Below, one piece after another: positions 1-5,628 of a DNA stretch of 5,628 bases (positions are counted from its first letter, which is position 1; each line of letters opens with the position of its first letter). Made by a program: the position numbers and the translations under genes. Origin of the DNA: Chitinophagaceae bacterium (lineage in GTDB: Bacteria > Bacteroidota > Bacteroidia > Chitinophagales > Chitinophagaceae); assembly GCA_947472635.1 (NCBI GenBank), contig CANJDY010000195.1:1-5628 (forward strand), written 5' to 3'. The notes under the pieces were generated by a model that was not told the origin of the DNA, ran no database searches, and saw only the letters and a program-made list of their open reading frames with translations.

Positions 1-276
1 AATCAGCTCTATGCGATGCGCTATGGAACGATTCCAATCGTTAGAAATACAGGAGGACTTCGGGATACCGTGAAAGATTTTGGTGAACCTAAGGGGTACG
101 GTGTTTGTTTTAATGATGCAACAGTTTGGGATATTACTTATTCCATTCATAGAGCCTTGGAAATTTATGAACAGCCTAAATTGGTAAAGAAATTAGTGAC
201 GTCCATCATGAAATTGGATTTCAGCTGGCAAACCAGTGCAAAAAAGTATATAAATTTATATGATAGTTTGCTATAA
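1..276 (+). CDS. glgA: Glycogen synthase, C-terminal end (5' truncated by the window)
   Basis: Only the last 91 residues are present; the frame is open from base 1 and stops with TAA at 274-276. The protein would transfer glucose from ADP-glucose to the non-reducing ends of alpha-1,4-glucan in the cytoplasm (GT5 family, GT-B fold). The visible start NQLYAMRYGTIPIVRNTGGL is the stretch that follows the EPCGL active-site motif in glycogen synthases, and GGLRDTV matches the conserved GGLxDTV of the nucleotide-sugar-binding C-terminal domain. The tail DFSWQTSAKKYINLYDSLL is the typical GlgA C-terminal helix pattern (SWxxSAxxYxxLY). The EPCGL motif and the N-terminal catalytic domain lie outside the window. 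It is followed 72 nt later by glgC, its pathway partner, in the same direction. The family call is secure. ADP-glucose rather than UDP-glucose use is inferred from the bacterial GT5 type and the glgC neighbour. Confidence 0.93.
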   Translation, partial: NQLYAMRYGTIPIVRNTGGLRDTVKDFGEPKGYGVCFNDATVWDITYSIHRALEIYEQPKLVKKLVTSIMKLDFSWQTSAKKYINLYDSLL

Positions 277-296
277 TAGTATAGGATTTCAACAAG

Positions 297-326
297 TTTA
301 CTTATATTACGTAAATAATAACTTTA
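297..326 (+). promoter_or_regulatory. Possible glgC promoter (Bacteroidota -33/-7 type)
   Basis: The 72-nt glgA-glgC gap holds TAACTTTA at 319-326, which matches the Bacteroidota -7 consensus TAnnTTTG except for the final base. It ends 22 nt before the glgC ATG. A TTTA at 297-300 is a poor candidate for the -33 element (consensus TTTG), with an 18-nt spacer. The same nine bases, ATAACTTTA, recur before the transporter gene. An 8-bp palindrome TTACGTAA lies at 307-314, just upstream of the box. No terminator is visible after glgA, so read-through from glgA is also possible and this may be an internal promoter. The gap is very A/T rich, so chance matches are likely. Confidence 0.3.
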
Positions 327-348
327 ATTATAAAACAATTTGTAAAGC

Positions 349-1626
349 ATGGATACCGCATCAGTAATTGCCATTGTATTAGGCGGAGGAGCTGGCTCAA
401 GGTTATACCCTTTAACTGCTTCCAGAAGTAAGCCCGCTGTACCTATTGCTGGCAAGTATAGACTGGTGGATATTCCTATCTCCAATTGTATTAATTCCAG
501 TCTTAACCGTATTTTAGTGCTAACCCAATTTAACTCTGCTTCCCTAAACAAGCATATTAAAAATACGTACCAATTTAGTCTTTTTAGTAAGGGGTTTGTA
601 GATATACTGGCCGCAGAGCAAACACCAGATAATCCAAAATGGTTTCAGGGAACAGCAGATGCAGTGCGTCAATCATTAAGGCATATCGTTAATTACGATT
701 TCGAATATGTGCTGATATTAAGTGGTGATCAGTTGTATCAAATGGATTTTGCAGAGATGATTGATAACCATATTGCCAAAGGGGCAGATATCTCCATTGC
801 AACTATCCCGGTAGGCGAAAGGGACGCTCCAGAATTTGGTATTTTAAAGTCAAATGAAGACCATATCATCACTTCATTTATCGAAAAGCCAGATAAAAAT
901 ATTTTGCCTGAGTGGACTAGTGATACAGGTAATGAGATGAAGGCACAGGGTAGAAATTATCTTGCATCCATGGGGATTTACGTTTTCAGTAGAAGACTTC
1001 TGTTTGATTTACTGGAAGTTGAAAAGAAAGATGCTACCGATTTTGGTAAGGAAATAATACCTGGTTCAATTGAAAAATACAATGTGGTTAGTTTTCAATA
1101 TGATGGGTACTGGACGGATATCGGTAATATTCACTCTTTCTTTGAAGCCAATCTTTCGCTAACATTGGATTTACCTCCTTTTAATTTGTTTGATAATCAA
1201 AAAATTGTCTATAGTCATGCTAGGATGTTGCCGCCAGCTAAAATAAGTGGAACTACCCTAGAAAAAACCATCATTGCTGAGGGTTCCATCATCAATGCAA
1301 GTAGAATTGAGAATAGTGTGATTGGTATCCGAAGCCGAATAGGTACTGGCTCTACCATCGTTAGTTGCTACATTATGGGAAATGATTATTATGAAACATT
1401 GGGAGAAATAGAAACCAATTCAAGTAAAAATATCCCTAAAATTGGTATTGGCGACCGCTGTTATATTAAAAATACCATCGTTGATAAAAACTGCCGCATA
1501 GGCAATGATGTTCGAATTAATGGAGGAAGCCATCTGACAGATACGAATCATTCGCTGTATGCTGTAAAGGATGGTATTGTGGTGTTAAAAAAAGGAGCAG
1601 TGCTAGCAGACGGTTTTGTCATTTAG
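349..1626 (+). CDS. glgC: Glucose-1-phosphate adenylyltransferase (ADP-glucose pyrophosphorylase)
   Basis: This 425-residue enzyme makes ADP-glucose and pyrophosphate from ATP and glucose-1-phosphate, the committed step of bacterial glycogen synthesis, in the cytoplasm. The N-terminal nucleotidyltransferase domain carries GGGAGSRLYPLT (12-23) and KPAVPIAGKYRLVDIPISN (28-46). It also has WFQGTADAV (98-106), the GDQLYQMD catalytic loop (126-133) and FIEKP (177-181), whose Lys180 aligns with the glucose-1-phosphate-binding lysine (Lys195 in E. coli). From about residue 297 the hexapeptide-like pattern fits the C-terminal left-handed beta-helix domain. The sequence resembles the plant/cyanobacterial type more than the E. 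coli type: the end shows IVDKNCRIG and DGIVVLKKG, placing Lys380 and Lys415 at the two 3-phosphoglycerate-site lysines known from Anabaena (382 and 419). Allosteric control is therefore likely, but its effector is unknown. The ATG at 349 begins the conserved N-terminus directly, with no good Shine-Dalgarno, as is usual in Bacteroidota. The gene is intact. Confidence 0.96.
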   Translation: MDTASVIAIVLGGGAGSRLYPLTASRSKPAVPIAGKYRLVDIPISNCINSSLNRILVLTQFNSASLNKHIKNTYQFSLFSKGFVDILAAEQTPDNPKWFQGTADAVRQSLRHIVNYDFEYVLILSGDQLYQMDFAEMIDNHIAKGADISIATIPVGERDAPEFGILKSNEDHIITSFIEKPDKNILPEWTSDTGNEMKAQGRNYLASMGIYVFSRRLLFDLLEVEKKDATDFGKEIIPGSIEKYNVVSFQYDGYWTDIGNIHSFFEANLSLTLDLPPFNLFDNQKIVYSHARMLPPAKISGTTLEKTIIAEGSIINASRIENSVIGIRSRIGTGSTIVSCYIMGNDYYETLGEIETNSSKNIPKIGIGDRCYIKNTIVDKNCRIGNDVRINGGSHLTDTNHSLYAVKDGIVVLKKGAVLADGFVI

Positions 1627-1640
1627 TTTTAATGATTACC

Positions 1641-1668
1641 AAAACATCCGAATAAAAGGATGTTTTTT
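1641..1668 (+). terminator. Intrinsic terminator after glgC
   Basis: A 9-bp perfect stem is formed by AAAACATCC (1641-1649) and GGATGTTTT (1658-1666), with the 8-nt loop GAATAAAA; the T-run continues to 1668. It begins 14 nt after the glgC stop codon. The stem is only moderately GC-rich (four G-C pairs), but stem plus T-tract is a standard Rho-independent form. It suggests that glgA-glgC transcription ends here and that the downstream transporter gene has its own promoter. Confidence 0.8.
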
Positions 1669-1675
1669 AGGGATA

Positions 1676-1709
1676 TTTTTAAAATGTGTAATTTATACAC
1701 ATAACTTTA
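1676..1709 (+). promoter_or_regulatory. Possible promoter of the transporter-GH13 operon
   Basis: TAACTTTA at 1702-1709 matches the Bacteroidota -7 consensus TAnnTTTG in all but the last base and ends 16 nt before the ATG at 1726. A T-run at 1676-1680 could act as a weak -33 element with a spacer of about 21 nt, but no clear TTTG is present. Its position just after a terminator and before a two-gene operon makes a promoter expected here. A perfect inverted repeat (1684-1702) fills most of the spacer and touches the -7 box. If this box is used, the 5' leader to the ATG at 1726 would be only about 10 nt, so the ATG at 1735 may be the true start. Confidence 0.42.
1684..1702. repeat. Perfect 7-5-7 inverted repeat, candidate operator
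   Basis: ATGTGTA (1684-1690) and TACACAT (1696-1702) are exact reverse complements separated by ATTTA. The repeat lies between the candidate -33 and -7 elements of the transporter gene, and its last base is the first base of the -7 box. This is where a repressor operator would sit. The spacing is odd (5 nt), unlike the even-centred TGTGA-N6-TCACA of CRP or the CG-centred LacI sites, so I do not assign a regulator family. As RNA it would be only a weak A/U-rich hairpin, and no T-run follows it. Confidence 0.5.
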
Positions 1710-1725
1710 TTTAAAATCGATTGCT

Positions 1726-3246
1726 ATGCCTACTATGAAAACAGCAAAAAAACCTTTATTGTCTATTCGGCAAATTATCCAAATGAGTGTTGGGTTTCTG
1801 GGAATTCAGTTTGGCTTTGGATTGCAGAATGCCAATGTTAGTCGTATTTTCCAATCCTTGGGTGCTAAAATTGATGATATACCAATCCTATGGATAGCTG
1901 CGCCGCTGACCGGACTAATTATTCAGCCGGTCATTGGCCACCTGAGTGATAAAACTTGGTCACTTCGATGGGGGAGAAGGAGGCCTTACTTTTTGATAGG
2001 GGCTTTGCTAGCCTCAGCCGCATTGATTTTTTTTCCAAACGTGTGGGCTTTGTGGATGGCAGCCATTATGTTGTGGCTGCTAGATGCCTCTATCAATATT
2101 TCGATGGAACCCTTCAGGGCCTTCGTTGGCGATATGCTCCCAGATGAGCAACGTACCACAGGATTTGCTATGCAAAGTTTTTTTATCGGTATTGGAGCAG
2201 TGATTTCTTCTATTCTACCTTTCCTTTTAACGCAGATGGGGGTTGCCAATGAAGCCCCGGCTGGTGTGATACCTGATTCAGTAAAGTTTTCCTTTTACAT
2301 AGGAGGATTAGTTTTCTTTTTGTCAGTGGCATATACAGTTTTTACTACAAAAGAATATTCTCCCGAAGAGCTGAGGAGTTTTGAATCCTTGGAGCAACAA
2401 CAGGTTGATCATACCATCATCACTACACCTGTAAAATCCTTTTATTACAAGGGATTGGTGTGGTTGGTAGTTGGGGCTGTATTAACTTTTTTACTTTTTC
2501 TATACAATTCCCTTCACTTGTTACTGCCACTTGAAAAGGAATTATATGTATTGACAATCGGTATTACCAGCTTTGGGTTGGTTCAACTGCTGGCAGGTTT
2601 GTGTTGGTCTTTCAAAAAGAAAAATGGATTGGTCGAAGTAGTCAATGATTTGTATGGAATGCCTGATACAATGAAGCAATTGGCAGTGGTTCAATTTTTT
2701 ACCTGGTTTGCTTTATTTGCTATGTGGATTTATGCTACGCCTGGATTAGCTCAAAATTTGGCCCATACTACAGACGCTTCCTCCAAAGCATACAATGAAG
2801 TTGGAAATTGGGTAGGGGTTCTTTTTGGTTTTTATAGTGGGTTCTCTGCGCTTTTTGCTTTTCTGTTGCCGGTACTTGCTAAAAAAACATCTAGGCCTAC
2901 TGCCCATTTGATTTGTTTGGTTGCAGGAGGCATTGGATTGATTTCATTTTTTTTAATTAAAGATAAATATTTACTGATCCTGCCAATGGCAGGCATTGGA
3001 CTTGCCTGGTCAAGTATTTTATCGATGCCCTACTCTATTTTAACAGCCGCTTTGCCGGCTAATAAAATGGGCGTTTACATGGGGATATTTAATTTCTTTA
3101 TTGTAATACCCCAAATTTTGGCCGCTACCTTACTGGGCTTTTTTACTAAGCATTTTTTTGGGGGTAATGCCATTTATACTTTGGTGTTGGGGGGTATACT
3201 AATGATTGTAGCCGCATTCTTGACACTTAGGATAAAAGTGAAATAA
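1726..3246 (+). CDS. MFS sugar transporter, SLC45/sucrose-transporter (GPH)-like, probable maltose/maltodextrin importer
   Basis: A 506-residue inner-membrane protein. The first half has the fold signature of glycoside-cation symporters related to plant sucrose transporters and SLC45: QFGFGLQNANVSRIF (28-42), the loop 2-3 motif GHLSDKTWSLRWGRRRP (71-87) and EPFRAFVGDMLPDEQR (128-143). Such proteins usually import disaccharides with protons. Hydrophobic segments suggest the usual twelve MFS helices plus two more (about 243-260 and 272-294) in the loop between helices 6 and 7, for a total near 14. The segment before them (about 209-240) is hydrophilic and rich in Glu and Gln. The GH13 gene follows after 14-35 nt, so the likely substrate is maltose or short maltodextrins released by that enzyme; this is inferred from context, as no substrate-specific residue is recognised. 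An ATG at 1735 (Met4) is an alternative start. Neither start has a Shine-Dalgarno. Confidence 0.85.
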   Translation: MPTMKTAKKPLLSIRQIIQMSVGFLGIQFGFGLQNANVSRIFQSLGAKIDDIPILWIAAPLTGLIIQPVIGHLSDKTWSLRWGRRRPYFLIGALLASAALIFFPNVWALWMAAIMLWLLDASINISMEPFRAFVGDMLPDEQRTTGFAMQSFFIGIGAVISSILPFLLTQMGVANEAPAGVIPDSVKFSFYIGGLVFFLSVAYTVFTTKEYSPEELRSFESLEQQQVDHTIITTPVKSFYYKGLVWLVVGAVLTFLLFLYNSLHLLLPLEKELYVLTIGITSFGLVQLLAGLCWSFKKKNGLVEVVNDLYGMPDTMKQLAVVQFFTWFALFAMWIYATPGLAQNLAHTTDASSKAYNEVGNWVGVLFGFYSGFSALFAFLLPVLAKKTSRPTAHLICLVAGGIGLISFFLIKDKYLLILPMAGIGLAWSSILSMPYSILTAALPANKMGVYMGIFNFFIVIPQILAATLLGFFTKHFFGGNAIYTLVLGGILMIVAAFLTLRIKVK

Positions 3247-3281
3247 TTAATTAAGTCAATGTGAAAAATAAAATTATTCAA

Positions 3282-5135
3282 ATGAAAATAAGTTTGCTCC
3301 TCCCCATCTTTTTATTTTGTATCCACTTGTCATTTGCACAGCAACAGGAATATTCATGTTATCCCACCAATTGGTGGACTGGTATGAAGTGGAATAAAGT
3401 ACAAGTGATGATTCATGGAAAGGGGGTTGGTAATGCTGCAAATATCAGTATCTCTTATCCTGGTATTCGTTTAGCAAAAGTTAATAAGGTTGAAAATTCT
3501 AACTATGTTTTTCTCGACTTGATAATTGACCCAACAGCCCAAAAAGGGATTGTGAAAATTAATTTCAACGCAACCGGCCATCCTTTTTCAATCGACTTTG
3601 CAATCAAATCGCGCAGAGCAGGAAGGAGCAAGGATTTTGCCCAGGGGGTAAATTCAAAGGATTTTATGTATCTAATTATGCCCGACAGATTTAGCAATGG
3701 AGATATTTCCAACGATCGTGTTGCAGGGATGAGGGACCAGTCGCTTAACAGAGATACCGTTTTTAATCGCCATGGTGGCGACTTGCAGGGAATTGTTAAT
3801 CATCTCGACTACTTGGGAAATTTAGGCGTTACCGCCTTATGGCTCAATCCGGTGATTGAAAATGATATGCCTGATCGGACTGAACATGGATATGCATTTA
3901 CGGATCATTATACTATTGACCCTAGGCTAGGTGGCGAAAAGGCCTATCATCAATTGATTGATGCTAGTCATGCTAAGGGGATAAAAATTATTCAGGATGC
4001 GGTTTACAACCATGTAGGGCTATATCATATTACCGTGCAAGATCCTCCTATGAAAGATTGGCTGCACCAGTGGCCTAGTTATACCAATACTAGCTTTAAG
4101 GATCAGACATTGTTTGACCCCTATGCTGCACCGTCAGATAGGAAAATAATGGTAGATGGTTGGTTTACCCCTCAAATGCCTGATTTGAATCAATACAATC
4201 CTTTTGTTGCCAATTATTTAATTCAGCATGCATTATGGACCGTTGAAGAATTTGGTATTGACGGTTGGCGAATTGATACATATGCGTATAACGATCTTCC
4301 ATTTATGAACCGATGTAACAAGGCCTTGATGGATGAATATCCCATGCTCTCTATGTTTGGAGAAACATGGGTACATGGTGTGCCTAATCAAAGTTATTTT
4401 GTCCAAAATAATTATCAAATTCCTTTCAAAAGTAACTTGCTGGCACCTACCGATTTTCAAACTTTATGGGCTATTCAGGATGCAATGACTAAAGATTTTG
4501 GCTGGACGGATGGAGTGAATAATTTATACACAACCCTAGCGCAGGATTATGTTTACCAAGATCCGATGCGCAATGTGATTTTTTTGGATAACCATGATAT
4601 GGCTAGGTTTTATTCGGTGGTGGGTGAGAATATGGATAAGTACTTATCTTCTTTAAGTTGGTTGTTCACTTGTAGGGGAATACCTCAAATGTATTATGGG
4701 GATGAATTAGCCACGACCGGATTTACAAGCCCCAATGATGGATATGTAAGATTAGATTTCCCTGGCGGATTCCCTCGAGATGCCACTAATAAATTTGAGC
4801 TATCTGGAAGGAATTCAAAGGATAAGTTAATTTGGGACCAGGTACATACCTTGGCCAATTTTCGAAAAACATCGTCAGCAATTACTACTGGAAAAATGAT
4901 GCAATATGTGCCCGTTGATGGAGTCTATGTTTACTTCAGGTATGATGCTCATCAAACCATTATGGTTGTGATGAATACAGCCAAAAAAGTAAAGGAAATA
5001 GAATTTAATAAATACGGAGAAAGAACCAGCGGGTTTACACATTATAAAAATGTAGTTTCCGGGCAGCAGGAAACCTCGATGAAAGTTTTTTCATTGGGAT
5101 CCTATCAAGCTGTAGTGCTTGAATTGAAAAAATAA
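3282..5135 (+). CDS. Exported GH13 cyclomaltodextrinase / neopullulanase-like alpha-glucosidase (SusA type)
   Basis: A 617-residue retaining alpha-glycosidase expected to hydrolyse cyclodextrins, maltodextrins or pullulan in the periplasm. Residues 1-19 form a Sec signal peptide (Lys2, hydrophobic core, SFA before QQQ) with no lipobox. An N-terminal beta domain has NWWTGMKW (30-37), typical of the Flavobacterium cyclomaltodextrinase and Bacteroides SusA. The barrel starts with a calcium-site-like DRFSNGDISND (135-145). All GH13 regions are present: DAVYNH (239-244), MPDLN (299-303), GWRID with nucleophile Asp332, GETW with acid/base Glu361, and DNHD ending in Asp439. A C-terminal beta domain follows RLDFPGGFPRD, ending at LELKK. 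The length fits this family (about 620). I chose ATG 3282 because it gives a compact signal peptide. An in-frame GTG at 3261 would add seven residues (MKNKIIQ) and is also acceptable; add 7 to the numbers in that case. The gene forms a likely operon with the upstream transporter. The exact substrate is not readable from sequence. Confidence 0.92.
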   Translation: MKISLLLPIFLFCIHLSFAQQQEYSCYPTNWWTGMKWNKVQVMIHGKGVGNAANISISYPGIRLAKVNKVENSNYVFLDLIIDPTAQKGIVKINFNATGHPFSIDFAIKSRRAGRSKDFAQGVNSKDFMYLIMPDRFSNGDISNDRVAGMRDQSLNRDTVFNRHGGDLQGIVNHLDYLGNLGVTALWLNPVIENDMPDRTEHGYAFTDHYTIDPRLGGEKAYHQLIDASHAKGIKIIQDAVYNHVGLYHITVQDPPMKDWLHQWPSYTNTSFKDQTLFDPYAAPSDRKIMVDGWFTPQMPDLNQYNPFVANYLIQHALWTVEEFGIDGWRIDTYAYNDLPFMNRCNKALMDEYPMLSMFGETWVHGVPNQSYFVQNNYQIPFKSNLLAPTDFQTLWAIQDAMTKDFGWTDGVNNLYTTLAQDYVYQDPMRNVIFLDNHDMARFYSVVGENMDKYLSSLSWLFTCRGIPQMYYGDELATTGFTSPNDGYVRLDFPGGFPRDATNKFELSGRNSKDKLIWDQVHTLANFRKTSSAITTGKMMQYVPVDGVYVYFRYDAHQTIMVVMNTAKKVKEIEFNKYGERTSGFTHYKNVVSGQQETSMKVFSLGSYQAVVLELKK

Positions 5136-5270
5136 TTTTAGCAATACCGTAATTTCTGCTTAGCAAACTAGGAATGGTTTTTATCGGTGCACTTTTGATA
5201 TTTTAATCAGATTGATTGACAAATTTGATTGTTTTTAAGAAAAAATGAAATTATTTTACAATTATGCTAA

Positions 5271-5296
5271 TTGCACTCCATTTTCTTTTAATTTTG
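5271..5296 (+). promoter_or_regulatory. Probable promoter of the aminotransferase gene
   Basis: TAATTTTG at 5289-5296 is an exact match to the Bacteroidota -7 consensus TAnnTTTG and ends 18 nt before the ATG at 5315. A TTG at 5271-5273 could be the -33 element, but the 15-nt spacer is shorter than the usual 19-21. The rest of the 179-nt gap (5136-5314) is A/T rich with no gene seen. This supports transcription independent of the GH13 operon. Confidence 0.45.
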
Positions 5297-5314
5297 CGCT
5301 TCAATATATAATCC

Positions 5315-5628
5315 ATGCAACTATCTTCTTTATTAGACCGTTTTTCAGAACCAGAAACTTTAAAAATGGCCAAATTGGGTCGTGAACTAAGGGCCAAAGG
5401 AATCGATGTAATTGACCTTAGCCTTGGTGAGCCCGATTTTGATACCCCCCAACACATTAAGGATGCAGCTATCAAGGCTATTGATGACAATTTTAGTCAT
5501 TATACCCCTGTAGCAGGTTACTTAGATTTGCGCGAAGCAGTATGTGCCAAGTTGAAACGGGATAATAACCTCGATTATAAACCAGAGAATATTGTTACTT
5601 CCACAGGTGCCAAACAAAGTCTGGCTAA
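5315..5628 (+). CDS. Class I PLP-dependent aminotransferase, aspartate aminotransferase type, N-terminal part (3' truncated by the window)
   Basis: The frame runs open from ATG 5315 to the window edge: 104 codons plus two bases, beginning MQLSSLLDRFSEPETLKMAKLG. It belongs to the fold-type I aminotransferases, which move an amino group between an amino acid and a 2-oxo acid in the cytoplasm; the closest group is the bacterial Ib-type aspartate aminotransferase. The evidence is LSLGEPDFDTPQHIKDAA (35-52), containing the conserved GEPDFDTP substrate-carboxylate loop, then HYTPVAGYLDLREAV and NIVTSTGAKQSL, the start of the large PLP-binding domain. The PLP-lysine and phosphate-binding arginine lie beyond the window, so substrate (aspartate, or another such as aromatic or prephenate) cannot be settled. 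The start is supported by the usual N-terminal length and the -7 box 18 nt upstream. There is no obvious functional link to the sugar genes. Confidence 0.88.
   Translation, partial: MQLSSLLDRFSEPETLKMAKLGRELRAKGIDVIDLSLGEPDFDTPQHIKDAAIKAIDDNFSHYTPVAGYLDLREAVCAKLKRDNNLDYKPENIVTSTGAKQSLA

Noticed and set aside
307..314. TTACGTAA palindrome as an operator of glgC
   Set aside because: It is only 8 bp and the symmetry does not extend outward. It is noted within the promoter entry but is not strong enough for a separate call.
324..551. Minus-strand open frame over the glgC start
   Set aside because: It lies opposite strongly conserved GlgC N-terminal motifs and has no recognisable protein features; it is a shadow of the real gene. 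The same holds for minus-strand frames at 1986-2249, 3503-3712, 4233-4460 and 5251-5490.
1684..1702. CRP/FNR-type binding site (TGTG...CACA)
   Set aside because: The half-sites read TGTGT and ACACA with 7 nt between them, not TGTGA-N6-TCACA. The odd centre does not fit, so only an unassigned inverted repeat is reported.
5146..5182. Terminator after the GH13 gene
   Set aside because: ACC/GGT and ATTTC/GGAAT can pair and are followed by five Ts, but the stem needs a 3-nt bulge, a G-U pair and a 14-nt loop. It is too weak to call.
5205..5231. Small dyad AATCA-GAT-TGATT and repeated GATTG words before the aminotransferase gene
   Set aside because: The arms are only 5 bp and the words are short, in very A/T-rich DNA. 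They lie about 60 nt or more upstream of the -7 box. This is compatible with chance.
1..5628. CRISPR arrays, tRNA or rRNA genes, insertion sequences, phage or toxin-antitoxin genes
   Set aside because: No repeat-spacer pattern, cloverleaf-like sequence, transposase motif or terminal repeats were seen by eye. The window is filled by metabolic genes.

Overview
The window looks like a chromosomal carbohydrate-storage and maltodextrin-use region of a Bacteroidota bacterium. The evidence is low-GC codon usage, A/T-rich leaders with no clear Shine-Dalgarno sequences, TAnnTTTG-like -7 boxes, and a SusA/Flavobacterium-type periplasmic cyclomaltodextrinase. The protein flavour resembles Chitinophagaceae/Sphingobacteriia or Flavobacteriia, but I cannot name a genus.

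All genes are on the + strand. The order is: (1) the 3' end of glgA, glycogen synthase (1-276); (2) glgC, glucose-1-phosphate adenylyltransferase (349-1626), followed by a clear intrinsic terminator (1641-1668); (3) a sugar transporter of the major facilitator superfamily resembling the SLC45/sucrose-transporter (GPH) group (1726-3246); (4) 14-35 nt later, depending on the start chosen, an exported GH13 cyclomaltodextrinase/neopullulanase-like enzyme (to 5135); (5) after a 179-nt gap, the 5' end of a class I aminotransferase of the aspartate aminotransferase type (5315 to the window edge).

The likely logic is as follows. GlgC makes ADP-glucose from glucose-1-phosphate and ATP, and GlgA uses it to extend glycogen. 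The GH13 enzyme would cut maltodextrins or cyclodextrins in the periplasm. The transporter would bring the resulting maltose-type sugars across the inner membrane, feeding metabolism and, indirectly, glycogen. Transporter and GH13 gene look like a two-gene operon separate from glgAC, since a terminator and a candidate promoter lie between them. The aminotransferase appears to be an unrelated housekeeping gene with its own -7 box.

No radically new system is visible. The points most worth a second look are a perfect 7-5-7 inverted repeat that runs into the -7 box of the transporter/GH13 operon, a nine-base sequence shared by the glgC and transporter leaders, a plant/cyanobacterial-type GlgC that keeps both activator-site lysines, and an apparent extra pair of membrane helices in the transporter's central loop.
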